64,000 nt of DNA. Origin: Clostridiales bacterium. GTDB lineage: Bacteria > Bacillota > Clostridia > Oscillospirales > CAG-272. The notes under the pieces are model-generated. The model saw only the letters and a program-made list of their open reading frames with translations, ran no database searches and was not told where the DNA came from. Both the position numbers and the translations under genes were made by a program. Below are positions 28,400 to 37,106 of the stretch, piece by piece (the first letter of the stretch is position 1; each line of letters starts with the position of its first letter). The DNA lies in NCBI GenBank assembly GCA_012727435.1, contig JAAYHB010000021.1:342625-406624 (forward strand), given 5' to 3'.

Positions 28400-28447
28400 C
28401 TATATTCCTCCGTATATTCCTCGGTTATTGCCGTGTATATTCTCGAT

Positions 28448-28708
28448 TTATTCGTCAACATCCCCGGCAGCCTCGACGCCCGAGGCGCGGGCGGCGATTT
28501 TTTCGCCCGGCAGCGCCGACATGATGACGTGTTCGGTATCGGTTATTATTACCGCGCGGATTTTCCGGCCGCAGGTAAGGTCAATCGCGCGGCCTTCGTC
28601 CTTTGCGTCCTGAATAAGCCGCCTTATGGGTGCCGAGTCGGGTCCGGCGACAAGGACTATGCGTTCGGCAGCCACAAGGTTGCCGTATCCGACATTGATA
28701 AATTTCAT
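28448..28708 (-). CDS. remA: RemA-family DNA-binding regulator (DUF370)
   Basis: An 86-residue protein of the DUF370/RemA family. The conserved wording is present: MKFINVGYGNLVAAERIVLV, then SAPIRRLIQDAKDEGRAIDLTCGRKIRAVIIT with the typical TxGRKxR(A/S)V. In Bacillus, RemA is a DNA-binding activator of biofilm matrix operons. The last ~12 residues beyond the usual end vary. It sits directly after yicC, as in Bacillus (yloC-remA). Confidence 0.92.
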   Translation of the reverse strand: MKFINVGYGNLVAAERIVLVAGPDSAPIRRLIQDAKDEGRAIDLTCGRKIRAVIITDTEHVIMSALPGEKIAARASGVEAAGDVDE

Positions 28709-28747
28709 CTCACACTCCGGTTTGTTGGCGCTCTGCCCGAAAGTCGG

Positions 28748-29629
28748 CTAATCGATGTTCTGAATCTGTTCCCTGATTTTCTCAAGCTCGCACTTGCATT
28801 CGACCACAAGCCGGGCTGTTGCCGCGTTCTGGCATTTTGAGCCTATGGTGTTTACCTCGCGGTTCATTTCCTGAATGAGAAAGTCGAGTTTGCGGCCGAC
28901 AGGACCGTCTGCCAAAGCGGTGGCGGCAAAGGCGTCGATATGCGAGCGCAGCCGCACAATCTCCTCGTCAATCGATATCCGGTCGGCAAATATCGCACAT
29001 TCGGTGAGCAGCCTGTTCTCGTCGACCGGGATGTCGCCGAGCAGGCCGCGCAGGCGTTCCTCAAGCTTTTTCCGGTATCCCTCTACATCGGCGGCCGACA
29101 GACCGGCAATTTCCGCGACATGGCTGCGGATGGTCTCAAGCTTCAAGCTCACATCTTCATAAAGCCGCCGGCCTTCGGCTTTGCCGGTTTCAAGAAATCT
29201 GTCTGTTGCCTTCTCGAGCACTACAAGGACATCCTGCCAGTCGCGCTCGACGTCCTCCTCGGGTTTTGTGACCAAAAACAGGTCGCGGTTTTGGGCGACG
29301 GTCATTGTGCTGATGTCGTCGGGAAGGCCGAATTCGTCCCGCAGTTTATACAGCGCCGCGATATAGCCCGAGGCATAGGCCGTGTCGAGCGAGACGCTTA
29401 TTTTCTCGGGGCACACCGTCACGATGCCGATTGTCACATCCACTTTGCCGCGGCTGATGCCCCTTGACACAAGATAGGGCTTTACCCTTTCCTCAAGGTA
29501 AGACAGAGCGCGCGGGAGCTTTACCGAGCAGTCGAAGTAACGGCTGTTGACCGAGCGGAGCTCGGCCATAATATCCCTTCCGCCGACAATTTCGCGGTGC
29601 CGGCCGAAGGCGGTCATGCTGCGGAACAT
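28748..29629 (-). CDS. yicC: YicC/YloC-family endoribonuclease
   Basis: A 293-residue YicC-like protein, a family shown in E. coli and Bacillus to be an endoribonuclease. It begins with the signature MFRSMTAFGR and LRSVNSRYFDCSVKLPRAL, has a helical middle region, and ends with the C-terminal domain block GRKLDFLIQEMNREVNTIGSKC. I start at ATG 29629 with GGGGGA seven bases upstream; the upstream ATG (29686) lies inside the promoter spacer. First gene of the long minus-strand run down to spoVM. Confidence 0.94.
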   Translation of the reverse strand: MFRSMTAFGRHREIVGGRDIMAELRSVNSRYFDCSVKLPRALSYLEERVKPYLVSRGISRGKVDVTIGIVTVCPEKISVSLDTAYASGYIAALYKLRDEFGLPDDISTMTVAQNRDLFLVTKPEEDVERDWQDVLVVLEKATDRFLETGKAEGRRLYEDVSLKLETIRSHVAEIAGLSAADVEGYRKKLEERLRGLLGDIPVDENRLLTECAIFADRISIDEEIVRLRSHIDAFAATALADGPVGRKLDFLIQEMNREVNTIGSKCQNAATARLVVECKCELEKIREQIQNID

Positions 29630-29657
29630 CGTTTCCCCCATCCGGTTAGATACAATT

Positions 29658-29686
29658 ATTTTAATACATTTTGGCGGCGATGTCAA
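29658..29686 (-). promoter_or_regulatory. Promoter for the yicC-to-spoVM gene run
   Basis: On the minus strand TTGACA (29681-29686), 17-base spacer, TAAAAT (29658-29663), about 30 bases before the yicC start. Confidence 0.8.
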
Positions 29687-29784
29687 GGTAAATTCAGGGA
29701 TTTATTGCTAACAGCCTTAAACCTTCCCGAGGCGGTGGATACTAACAAAAAATTCCTTTATGCGCCATGGCCGACAGGCATCTC

Positions 29785-29813
29785 TTGTATTCGACAGCCC
29801 GGTATGGTACAAT
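29785..29813 (+). promoter_or_regulatory. Promoter for the flavin-reductase-like gene
   Basis: TTGTAT (29785-29790), 17-base spacer, TACAAT (29808-29813), 76 bases before the start codon. It is the likely promoter for the flavin-reductase-like gene and proA together. Confidence 0.65.
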
Positions 29814-29888
29814 ATAAAAAAACCGAGAGACCAGCGCCTGTGTGCGCTGTGAAAAGAGAGGGACCGTGGCCCCGGAAAGGCAGGAAGT

Positions 29889-30392
29889 ATGAGTAAATTC
29901 AAGGAAATTTCACCCGAGCAGGTGAGCAATATTTTTGGGCTTATAGGGCACGACTGGATGCTTATAACCGCGGCCAAAGACGGCGCGGTCAATACCATGA
30001 CGGCAAGCTGGGGCTGTGCCGGGATACTCTGGAACAAGCCGGTGGCGATATGCTTTATCAGGCACTCGCGCTATACGTTTGAATTTGCCGAGGCGGCCGA
30101 CACAATGTCGCTCTCCTTTTTCGGAGAAGAATACCGCCCGGCACTCAATCTCTGCGGCAGGGTCAGCGGCAGGGACTGCGATAAGTTCGCCGAAGCCGGG
30201 CTGACGCCGGCATTTTACGGCGACACTCCCTACATAGAGGAGGCAAGGTTGGTGTTCATCTGCCGCAAACTTTATGCCGACGATATAAAAGAGGACAATT
30301 TCATAGTCAAAGGACTGCTGGCAAATTACCCGACCCGCGATTTCCACAGGTTCTACATCCTTGAGATAAAGACGGCACTGCTGCGTATATAA
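29889..30392 (+). CDS. Flavin-reductase-like FMN-binding protein
   Basis: A 167-residue protein resembling the flavin reductase-like domain, a split-barrel FMN-binding fold. The N-terminal part DWMLITAAKDGAVNTMTASWG matches the strand pair around the FMN phosphate site, followed by KPVAICFIRHSRYTFEFAEAADTMSLSFF, where the family keeps the R-x-T-x-x-x-x region. Such proteins reduce flavins or act as small NAD(P)H:flavin oxidoreductases; the substrate is not predictable. GGAAG lies directly before ATG 29889. The downstream proA starts 46 bases later, so the two may be co-transcribed, but no shared pathway is evident. Confidence 0.8.
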   Translation: MSKFKEISPEQVSNIFGLIGHDWMLITAAKDGAVNTMTASWGCAGILWNKPVAICFIRHSRYTFEFAEAADTMSLSFFGEEYRPALNLCGRVSGRDCDKFAEAGLTPAFYGDTPYIEEARLVFICRKLYADDIKEDNFIVKGLLANYPTRDFHRFYILEIKTALLRI

Positions 30393-30438
30393 GGCAACTT
30401 CTGCCCCGCGTACATATCATTTGAAGGGACATAATGAG

Positions 30439-31689
30439 ATGGAACAGCAGGATAAACTGAGGGAGATTTGCGCGGCCGCCCGCGCCGCGGCAAGGGCCGC
30501 CGCTGTGTCCGAGCAGCGCAGCACAGCCCTTGAGAAGGCGGCCGACCGCATTATGGCCGAGTGCGACACGATTTTTGAGGCAAACATAGCCGACATAGAG
30601 GCTGCCAGAGACGCGGGACTGCCCGAAGGGATTCTTGACAGGATGAGGGTTGACCGCAGTAATATTTCGGTGCTCTGCGGCGCGCTGCGCGAGGTCGCGC
30701 GCCTGCCCGACCCGCTGGGCACCGGGACGGTCAGGATAAGCCGGCGGGGTTATGAGATAAAGCGGGTTAAGGTGCCGCTCGGGGTTGTCGCCTTTGTCTA
30801 TGACTGCCGCCCCGAGCTGACTGTGCGCGCCTCCGCGCTTGCAATAAAGTCGGGGAATGCGGCAATCCTCTGCACCAAAAGGTACCCGGCGACCGATATT
30901 GCACTGATCAACGCCCTGCGACGGGCTACAGAGGAGGCCGGACTTGACCCGGCGCTCATCACCCGCCTTGACCCCGGGGAAGACGGGATGCTTAAGGCGC
31001 TTGCCGGCACGCGGGGGCTGGTTGACCTTGTAGTAGCCTACGGCAGCCGGGAGGATGTCCGCCGTATTTCTGAGGGCGCCGTGGTCCCGGTTATCGAGGC
31101 CTGTCCGGGGAACGGGCATATTTATATCGACTGGCCCTGCGACATTTCGCAGGCAGTGAAGGCCGCGCTGAGCTCCAAGGGCGGGCTTGCCCGCGAGTGC
31201 GACACCCCGGCGACCACCCTTCTGGTGCACAGCGAGGCGGCAGCAGAGTTTCTGCCGGCCTTGAGCCGCGCCGCGCAGCCCTATCATCTCGAATACCGGG
31301 GCTGCCCCAGAACCCGCGAATACCTACCCGCGGCAATTCCGGCGGTCAGGGAGGACTGGGCGGCCGAGTGCTGCGGGCGCATACTGGCCATCAAGGTGGT
31401 TGACTCGTTTGACGAGGCTGTTGAGCACATTAACACCTTCGGGACCGGGCACAGCGAGGCGATAATTACCCTCTCGGAGCCGAATGCCCATAGATTCGGG
31501 CGCGAGATTGACGCGGCGGCGGTATATGTCAACGCCATCTCAAGGTATGCCGAGGGCGGGGAGGTCGAGCCCGGCGCGCAGGCCGGCTTTTCGGCCCAGA
31601 AATTCGGCTTCCGCGGCCCGGTTTGTCTCGGGACACTCACCACAGACAAATATCTGATTGAAGGCGACGGGCGGCAGGCGGCAAAATAG
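30439..31689 (+). CDS. proA: Glutamate-5-semialdehyde dehydrogenase (gamma-glutamyl phosphate reductase)
   Basis: A 416-residue aldehyde-dehydrogenase-fold enzyme that reduces gamma-glutamyl phosphate to glutamate semialdehyde with NADPH in proline synthesis. Visible family blocks: RISRRGYEIKRVKVPLGVVAFVYDCRPE split by the cofactor loop, ACPGNGHIYID, and the catalytic cysteine region ARECDTPATTLLVH, where the family more often reads STCNxxxTLL. The terminal KFGFRGPVCLGTLTT is typical. ATG 30439 has GAAGGGA nine bases upstream; the frame's upstream TTG (30421) precedes that site. The usual partner proB is not adjacent. Confidence 0.93.
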   Translation: MEQQDKLREICAAARAAARAAAVSEQRSTALEKAADRIMAECDTIFEANIADIEAARDAGLPEGILDRMRVDRSNISVLCGALREVARLPDPLGTGTVRISRRGYEIKRVKVPLGVVAFVYDCRPELTVRASALAIKSGNAAILCTKRYPATDIALINALRRATEEAGLDPALITRLDPGEDGMLKALAGTRGLVDLVVAYGSREDVRRISEGAVVPVIEACPGNGHIYIDWPCDISQAVKAALSSKGGLARECDTPATTLLVHSEAAAEFLPALSRAAQPYHLEYRGCPRTREYLPAAIPAVREDWAAECCGRILAIKVVDSFDEAVEHINTFGTGHSEAIITLSEPNAHRFGREIDAAAVYVNAISRYAEGGEVEPGAQAGFSAQKFGFRGPVCLGTLTTDKYLIEGDGRQAAK

Positions 31690-31725
31690 CAATCATCACC
31701 GTAAAAATATACCGCAAGTCAAGTC

Positions 31726-31756
31726 AAATGCGGGCGGCCACCGGCCGCCCGCATTT
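31726..31756. terminator. Bidirectional terminator between proA and the thioredoxin gene
   Basis: Perfect 14-bp stem (31726-31739 with 31743-31756), AAATGCGGGCGGCC on one arm, 3-base loop. It overlaps the thioredoxin stop codon on the minus strand and serves the convergent proA transcript. Confidence 0.75.
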
Positions 31757-32081
31757 ATGTCACCGCGGCACCCGACAGGACCAGCCTCCGCAGCTCATCA
31801 AGGCCGACAATGCCGACTTTTTGGTTCAACACCCTGCCGTCCCGCAGGACGAGAAAGGTCGGGACGCTCATGATGTTATATCGCCGGCAAAGCCCGGGGG
31901 ACTTATCGGTGTTGACTGTGCAGACCATTGTATCGTCGCCCTGCTCCCCGGCAAACTGCGCGACGGCATCCTTTACCGCGCGGCAGGCGGGACAGCGGTC
32001 GTTGTAAAATTCAAGAAGTATAGTTTTCCCCGGCGTGTCAAGCAGGCCGGCGTTCTTGTCGTCAATCTCGGTTATGGGCAT
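31755..32081 (-). CDS. Thioredoxin-like protein with CPAC active site
   Basis: A 108-residue single-domain thioredoxin fold. The redox motif in LLEFYNDRCPACRAVKDAV is CPAC instead of the canonical CGPC, and the cis-proline loop is SVPTFLVLRDG. It lacks a signal peptide and should act in the cytoplasm. CPAC and other variants change redox potential, so it may not be the general thioredoxin; a special oxidoreductase partner is possible but none is adjacent. Confidence 0.85.
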   Translation of the reverse strand: MPITEIDDKNAGLLDTPGKTILLEFYNDRCPACRAVKDAVAQFAGEQGDDTMVCTVNTDKSPGLCRRYNIMSVPTFLVLRDGRVLNQKVGIVGLDELRRLVLSGAAVT

Positions 32082-32172
32082 AAATTACACCTCGGATACG
32101 GTTTTTATTAGTATGCCCCTCTATATGACTTAAAATCATCAAAAAAACGTAGAAACATTAGTGGAAAACATG

Positions 32173-32201
32173 TTGACAAATACCAATTGATGACATATAA
32201 T
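32173..32201 (+). promoter_or_regulatory. Consensus promoter ahead of the broken lipoprotein gene
   Basis: TTGACA (32173-32178), 17-base spacer, TATAAT (32196-32201): perfect hexamers. A GAGGAGG ribosome-binding site follows at 32216-32222, 11 bases before the TTG start. Confidence 0.85.
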
Positions 32202-32233
32202 TTTTTATATATTTTGAGGAGGAGCAATCAAAC

Positions 32234-32542
32234 TTGAATATCAGAAAGCTAGTGATTATAATAATTTTTTCTCTAATACCCCTAGTTTTATGACGGCCTG
32301 TTCCTCCGATGATTTTCAGCCTGAAGCGACAGGTGTTTATACTGCCGGGGACGGCGGGGTTATTCCTATAAATTTACCCTGGAGGGGCGTATGCCGAACG
32401 CATCACGGGAAATGCGGATTTTTATGCAAACGATCCTTCGTTGACATTTGATCAGGTGACAAGAAGCATGTACAGCAGCTTATGGGAAGAAGCAAAGCTG
32501 ATGTCCGAATTTTATATTGTTTCTTTTGAACATGTTGAATGA
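32234..32542 (+). pseudogene. Small lipoprotein gene broken by two single-base frameshifts
   Basis: Starting at TTG 32234 after a strong GAGGAGG site, the frame reads a signal peptide (MNIRKLVIIIIFSL) and stops at TAG 32285. Removing one C from the C6 run at 32279-32284 restores a lipobox ending in TAC-SS (Cys codon 32301-32303) and continues to YKFTLEG. Adding one G to the G4 run near 32393-32396 restores the rest, ending FEHVE at TGA 32540-32542. The reconstructed protein is about 102 residues, unrecognised. The promoter, ribosome-binding site and terminator are all intact, so either the decay is recent or the homopolymers are misassembled. The segment is A+T-richer than its neighbours. Confidence 0.7.
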
Positions 32543-32550
32543 CAAAAATG

Positions 32551-32590
32551 CAAAAGCCCCCGCGGCGCATATGCGCCGCGGGGGCTTTTG
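32551..32590. terminator. Perfect 40-bp palindrome, bidirectional terminator
   Basis: A 20-bp perfect inverted repeat (32551-32570 with 32571-32590), CAAAAGCCCCCGCGG half-site start, with A-run and T-run flanks. It serves the broken lipoprotein gene (plus) and the zinc-ribbon gene (minus), nine and fifteen bases from their stops. Confidence 0.9.
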
Positions 32591-32604
32591 ATTTGTGCAA
32601 TTTA

Positions 32605-33015
32605 TTATTCTTCGTCGCCGTCTTCGTCCTCGTCTTCAACCAGTGTGGCGAGCTTCTCGCCGCAGGAAGGGCAGGTCAGGTCGTCGGGGTCGTCTTCACT
32701 GTCAAAACAGATAGTCTCCCCGCAGTTGGGGCACTCGATTTCATAGCACTCGTCGTCGCAGCCCTCGTCTTCATCATCCTCGTTTTCGTCAGCCGGGCCG
32801 TAGAAGTACCGCTCGACATTCCCGAGGTCCTCGTCGAGTTCCTCAATGTAATCGTTCAGATAATCAATGTCGTCCTCGATTTCCGACAAAGCCTTTGCCA
32901 TATCTCCGACAAGGTCGATTAGGGCGGCAATCAGTTTTCCTTCAGGTGTGGTTTTGTCGTAATCAAGGCCCTCGGCAAGTCCCTTGAGGTATATTGCTTT
33001 TTCGTTGAGCGTCAT
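32605..33015 (-). CDS. Acidic zinc-ribbon protein of unknown function
   Basis: A 136-residue very acidic protein. The N-terminal half is helical (TLNEKAIYLKGLAEGLDYD, then DLVGDMAKALSEIEDDIDYL) and resembles the N-terminal domain of the CD1247-type clostridial proteins; a coiled coil is plausible. The C-terminal half holds two CPxCGE knuckles (about 95-99 and 117-121) that would form a zinc ribbon, followed by an Asp/Glu tail. It lies downstream of efp on the same strand, a pairing seen in other Clostridia as I recall. Function not known; a role with translation or RNA is only a guess. Confidence 0.75.
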   Translation of the reverse strand: MTLNEKAIYLKGLAEGLDYDKTTPEGKLIAALIDLVGDMAKALSEIEDDIDYLNDYIEELDEDLGNVERYFYGPADENEDDEDEGCDDECYEIECPNCGETICFDSEDDPDDLTCPSCGEKLATLVEDEDEDGDEE

Positions 33016-33106
33016 TCTTTTGTCTACCTTTCATTTTTTCTATGTTTTTTGGGCTGCGCCGGCGGCAGCCGATATGGATTAGGGGCGAGGTCAGGATATG
33101 GCGGTT

Positions 33107-33664
<558 letters not shown>

Positions 33665-33742
33665 ATATACCTCCAAAAAGTGTTTCCTATACGCAAATAC
33701 ACACAACCGGCATCGTTTTCCGCGCCGCCGCTTCCGGAATTT

Positions 33743-33771
33743 ATTGTACTACAAATAACCATGCATTGCAA
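33743..33771 (-). promoter_or_regulatory. Promoter for efp
   Basis: Minus strand TTGCAA (33766-33771), 17-base spacer, TACAAT (33743-33748). Confidence 0.7.
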
Positions 33772-33831
33772 GAGGTTTTTATTAAATTATACCCCGCGCC
33801 CGGCATTTTTTGCAGCCGGCAGATTAAAATG

Positions 33832-33860
33832 TTGAAAAAACAAAAATTGTATGATATACT
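33832..33860 (+). promoter_or_regulatory. Promoter for comM
   Basis: TTGAAA (33832-33837), 17-base spacer, TATACT (33855-33860), 45 bases before the comM start. Confidence 0.75.
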
Positions 33861-33905
33861 TTTTATATGACAAAATCTGTATATGCGGAGGCTTTTGGCT
33901 GAATA

Positions 33906-35438
33906 ATGTTATCGACCGTATACGGCGCGGGGCTATACGGTATCGACGGGTTTATAGTCACCGCCGAATGCGATGCCTGCGACAGGCTTCCCGAATTTGA
34001 GATTGTCGGCCTGCCCGACGCCGCCGTCAAAGAGGCCAAGGAGCGGGTGAGGACGGCCTGCGAGAACAGCGGCTGGCGCTTTCCCGACATGGCGCTGACC
34101 GTAAACCTTGCTCCGGCCGACCGGCGCAAGGAGGGCTCGGGGTTTGATTTGCCGATTCTGCTCGGGATCCTGCGCTGTGCCGGCGTGCTGAAACCCGAGG
34201 TCGGGCTCGACTCCCGCTGCTTTGCCGGCGAGCTATCGCTCTCGGGGGGAGTGCGCGGAGTGCGCGGGGCGCTTTGCATGTGTGCGGCGGCGCGCGATGC
34301 CGGCATGCGCGAGTTCTACGCGCCGGCGGTCAATGCCGCCGAGGCGGCGGCGGTCAACGGGATAACCGTATACCCGGTCGAGAGCATCAAACAGCTGGTT
34401 GACCATCTCAACGGCGACGCCGGAATTGAGCCGGTGCAGCCGCCGGTCATGGCCGACCTGCCTTCAGACTCGGGGCTGGACTTTTCCGACGTCCGGGGCC
34501 AGCTTCTGGCAAAGCGGGCGATGGAAATAGCCGCCGCGGGGGGACACAATATACTGCTCATCGGCCCGCCGGGCACCGGAAAGTCGATGATGGCCAAGCG
34601 CCTGCCGGGAATTCTGCCTCCGCTGACCTTCAAGGAGGCTATCGAGACCACAAAAATACACTCGGTGGCCGGAACCCTGCCCGAAGGGGTGTCGCTGCTC
34701 GGCGCCCGTCCCTTCCGCTCGCCGCACCACACCATGTCGGCGGTCAGTCTTGTCGGGGGCGGCATATATCCGCTGCCCGGCGAGGTGTCGCTGGCGCACA
34801 ACGGGGAGCTTTTCCTTGACGAGCTGCCCGAGTTCCCCAAGCAGGTGACCGACGCGCTGCGACAGCCGCTTGAGGACCGGAAGGTCACGATAACCCGAGC
34901 CAACGGGCGGGTGACCTACCCCTGCGCCTTTATGCTTGTCGGCGCGATGAATCCCTGCCGCTGCGGCTATTTCGGACATCCCTCCCGGAAATGCACCTGC
35001 CGCCCCGACGATGTAAAGCGTTACATCTCCCGGGTAAGCGGGCCGCTGCTCGACCGGATGGACATACAGATCGAGATGCCCTCGCTTACATACAACGAGA
35101 TATCGGAGGAGCCCCGGGTCGGCGAGAGCTCGGCCGATATCCGCGAGCGGGTGATCGGGGCGCGCGAGTTCGCGCGGCGGCGCATGGGGGATGACGGGGT
35201 TTTCTGCAACGCGCAGCTTGACCCGGCTAAAATCCGCAAATACTGCAGGATTGACGACAGCGCGGCGCTGCTTTTGCGTTCGGCGTATGACGCGCTCGGG
35301 CTCTCGGCCCGCGGCTATGACCGGATTATGCGGGTCGCCCGCACTATCGCCGACCTTGAAGGGAACGAGGTAATCCGCGAACATCATGTCGCCGAGGCGG
35401 TGCAGATGCGCAGCCTTGACCGCAAATACTGGGGGTAA
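33906..35438 (+). CDS. comM: YifB/ComM-family Mg-chelatase-like AAA+ ATPase
   Basis: A 510-residue ComM-type protein; in naturally competent bacteria ComM is a hexameric helicase that extends branch migration during recombination of incoming DNA. The N-terminal ~165 residues form the Lon-substrate-binding-like domain (SRCFAGELSLSGGVRGVRGAL), then the AAA+ core with Walker A IGPPGTGKSMMAKR, Walker B LFLDELPEF and the zinc-like cluster region MNPCRCGYFGHPSRKCTC. GGAGG lies 14 bases before ATG 33906, somewhat long. It is followed by the MBOAT gene after 12 bases. Confidence 0.94.
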   Translation: MLSTVYGAGLYGIDGFIVTAECDACDRLPEFEIVGLPDAAVKEAKERVRTACENSGWRFPDMALTVNLAPADRRKEGSGFDLPILLGILRCAGVLKPEVGLDSRCFAGELSLSGGVRGVRGALCMCAAARDAGMREFYAPAVNAAEAAAVNGITVYPVESIKQLVDHLNGDAGIEPVQPPVMADLPSDSGLDFSDVRGQLLAKRAMEIAAAGGHNILLIGPPGTGKSMMAKRLPGILPPLTFKEAIETTKIHSVAGTLPEGVSLLGARPFRSPHHTMSAVSLVGGGIYPLPGEVSLAHNGELFLDELPEFPKQVTDALRQPLEDRKVTITRANGRVTYPCAFMLVGAMNPCRCGYFGHPSRKCTCRPDDVKRYISRVSGPLLDRMDIQIEMPSLTYNEISEEPRVGESSADIRERVIGAREFARRRMGDDGVFCNAQLDPAKIRKYCRIDDSAALLLRSAYDALGLSARGYDRIMRVARTIADLEGNEVIREHHVAEAVQMRSLDRKYWG

Positions 35439-35450
35439 GGGGAGACTCGG

Positions 35451-36875
35451 GTGCTTTTTTCATCGCTTGAATTTCTGTACCTGTTTTTGCCGCTGGTGCT
35501 GTTCTTCTATTTTTCGTGTCCCTTGCGCTGGCGCAACATCGTTCTGCTGGTCTTCAGCCTTATTTTTTACGGCTGGGGCGAGCCTGTATATGTTTTTCTG
35601 ATGGTCTTCACCATCACGATAGATTATGTCTTCGGACTATTGATAGAAAAAAACCTCGACAAGAAACCAAAGGCCCGCCGGTATCTTGTCGCGGCGGTGG
35701 CGAGCAACCTTCTCATACTCGGGTTTTTCAAGTATGCCGGCTTTATTGTCTCGAACCTGAGGCTCATCCCCGGGCTCGGGGGGCTTGAGGTCCCGGATAT
35801 CTCGCTGCCGATAGGGATTTCGTTTTATACCTTTCAGGCGCTCTCATATGTCATAGACGTCTACCGCGGGGACACCCGCGCGCAGCATAATATCGGCTAC
35901 TTCGGCGCCTATGTCACGCTCTTCCCGCAGCTTATCGCCGGGCCTATCGTGCGCTACCGCGACATCGACGACCAGCTGACGCACCGCGCGCACTCGGTGG
36001 CAATGGCAGCCTCGGGAATACGGACCTTTACCGCGGGGCTCTGCAAGAAGGTGCTTCTCGCCAATCCCGCCGGCGAGCTTTGGAAGTATTTTTCGGGTCT
36101 GCCCGAGGGGGAGCTTACCGTCGCCGGGGCGTGGCTCGGCATTGTCGCATATACCTTCCAGATTTACTTTGACTTCTCTGGTTATTCCGACATGGCAATA
36201 GGGCTTGGCAAAATATTCGGGTTCCGCTTCCTTGAAAATTTCAACTATCCTTATATATCCCGAAGCATAACCGAGTTCTGGCGGCGCTGGCATATTTCGC
36301 TCTCCACATGGTTCCGCGAATATGTCTATATCCCGCTGGGCGGGAACCGCGCCGGCGCCGCGCGGACCTACTTCAACCTGTTTGTCGTCTGGTTGCTGAC
36401 CGGGCTCTGGCACGGCGACAACTGGAATTTCGTCATCTGGGGTCTTTATTATTTTTTCTTGCTCTTTATCGAAAAAGCCTTCCTCGGCAGGCTGCTCGAG
36501 CGGACGCCGGCATTTGTCCGGCATATCTATACCATGTTTTTCGTGGTGGTTGGCTGGGTCATATTTGTCTTTGACTCTACCGACGGGCTGACGCTCGGCA
36601 GGGGTGTCGGTTACCTTAAAACCATGTTCGGCATGGGCGGGGCGGGCTTTATCAATTCGGCCGACATCTGGGATATCGCGCGCTCTGCGCTGCTCATCTC
36701 CGTGATGGTTTTTGCCAGCCTGCCTCTGGCCCGCCGCGCCTTCTGGCGGGCATACGAAAAAAAGGGCCGCCGGGTGTCGCTTGCCTCAGGTGCCCTCTGT
36801 ATCGCGGCGCTGCTTGTCTGCACCGCCTATCTTGTGGATTCGTCCTTCAATCCCTTTCTGTATTTCAGGTTTTAA
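35451..36875 (+). CDS. MBOAT-family membrane O-acyltransferase (AlgI-like)
   Basis: A 474-residue polytopic membrane protein of the MBOAT family, AlgI branch, with about ten membrane segments. The family blocks are clear: SLIFYGWGEP near the N terminus, PIGISFYTFQALSYVIDVYRG, NFNYPYISRSITEFWRRWHISLSTWFREYVYIPLGGN in pieces, and the catalytic histidine in LLTGLWHGDNWNF. Such enzymes move acyl groups across the membrane onto cell-surface polymers, working with a periplasmic AlgX/AlgJ- or DltD-like partner. No partner is encoded beside it. The start is GTG 35451 with AAGGGGAG upstream. Which polymer it modifies cannot be read here. Confidence 0.92.
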   Translation: MLFSSLEFLYLFLPLVLFFYFSCPLRWRNIVLLVFSLIFYGWGEPVYVFLMVFTITIDYVFGLLIEKNLDKKPKARRYLVAAVASNLLILGFFKYAGFIVSNLRLIPGLGGLEVPDISLPIGISFYTFQALSYVIDVYRGDTRAQHNIGYFGAYVTLFPQLIAGPIVRYRDIDDQLTHRAHSVAMAASGIRTFTAGLCKKVLLANPAGELWKYFSGLPEGELTVAGAWLGIVAYTFQIYFDFSGYSDMAIGLGKIFGFRFLENFNYPYISRSITEFWRRWHISLSTWFREYVYIPLGGNRAGAARTYFNLFVVWLLTGLWHGDNWNFVIWGLYYFFLLFIEKAFLGRLLERTPAFVRHIYTMFFVVVGWVIFVFDSTDGLTLGRGVGYLKTMFGMGGAGFINSADIWDIARSALLISVMVFASLPLARRAFWRAYEKKGRRVSLASGALCIAALLVCTAYLVDSSFNPFLYFRF

Positions 36876-36907
36876 TATATGGGGCGCTGCCCCGCACCCC
36901 GGGACTC

Positions 36908-36945
36908 GTTTGGGAGAAACTTCTTGAAAGAAGTTTCTCCCAAAC
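36908..36945. repeat. Intergenic inverted repeat (GGGAGAAACTTC type)
   Basis: Perfect 16-bp arms (36908-36923 and 36930-36945) around a 6-base loop. The arm core GGGAGAAACTTCTT is shared with the repeat at 51441-51482 14 kb away, showing one sequence family. It lies after the MBOAT gene next to a ggggcgctgcccc palindrome. Confidence 0.75.
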
Positions 36946-37040
36946 CTTCTTTAAGAATTTAACAAGCCTTTTTCAAGTGGTGCAGGGAATTGGCCCGCAC
37001 GTTTTTGGTAAATTTCCAAGTCAATCAGCAGAATAATGGG

Positions 37041-37094
37041 AAAAAAGCGCGGAATGTATTCCCGCGCTCCGAAGTGTGGGGGCAGCGCCCCCAC
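37041..37094 (-). terminator. Terminator for cysE, with adjoining small palindrome
   Basis: On the minus strand GCGCGG-loop-CCGCGC (37067-37062 with 37052-37047) runs into TTTTTT (37046-37041). Just upstream of it, 37076-37094 is the recurrent GTGGGGGC-agc-GCCCCCAC palindrome. Confidence 0.75.
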
Positions 37095-37106
37095 AATAGT
37101 TAAGCG

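Noticed and set aside
30307..31287. Long minus-strand frame (326 codons) opposite proA
   Set aside because: Antisense shadow caused by high G+C third positions; proA has full family homology on the plus strand.
35844..36524. Long minus-strand frame opposite the MBOAT gene
   Set aside because: Antisense shadow; the plus strand encodes the conserved MBOAT blocks.
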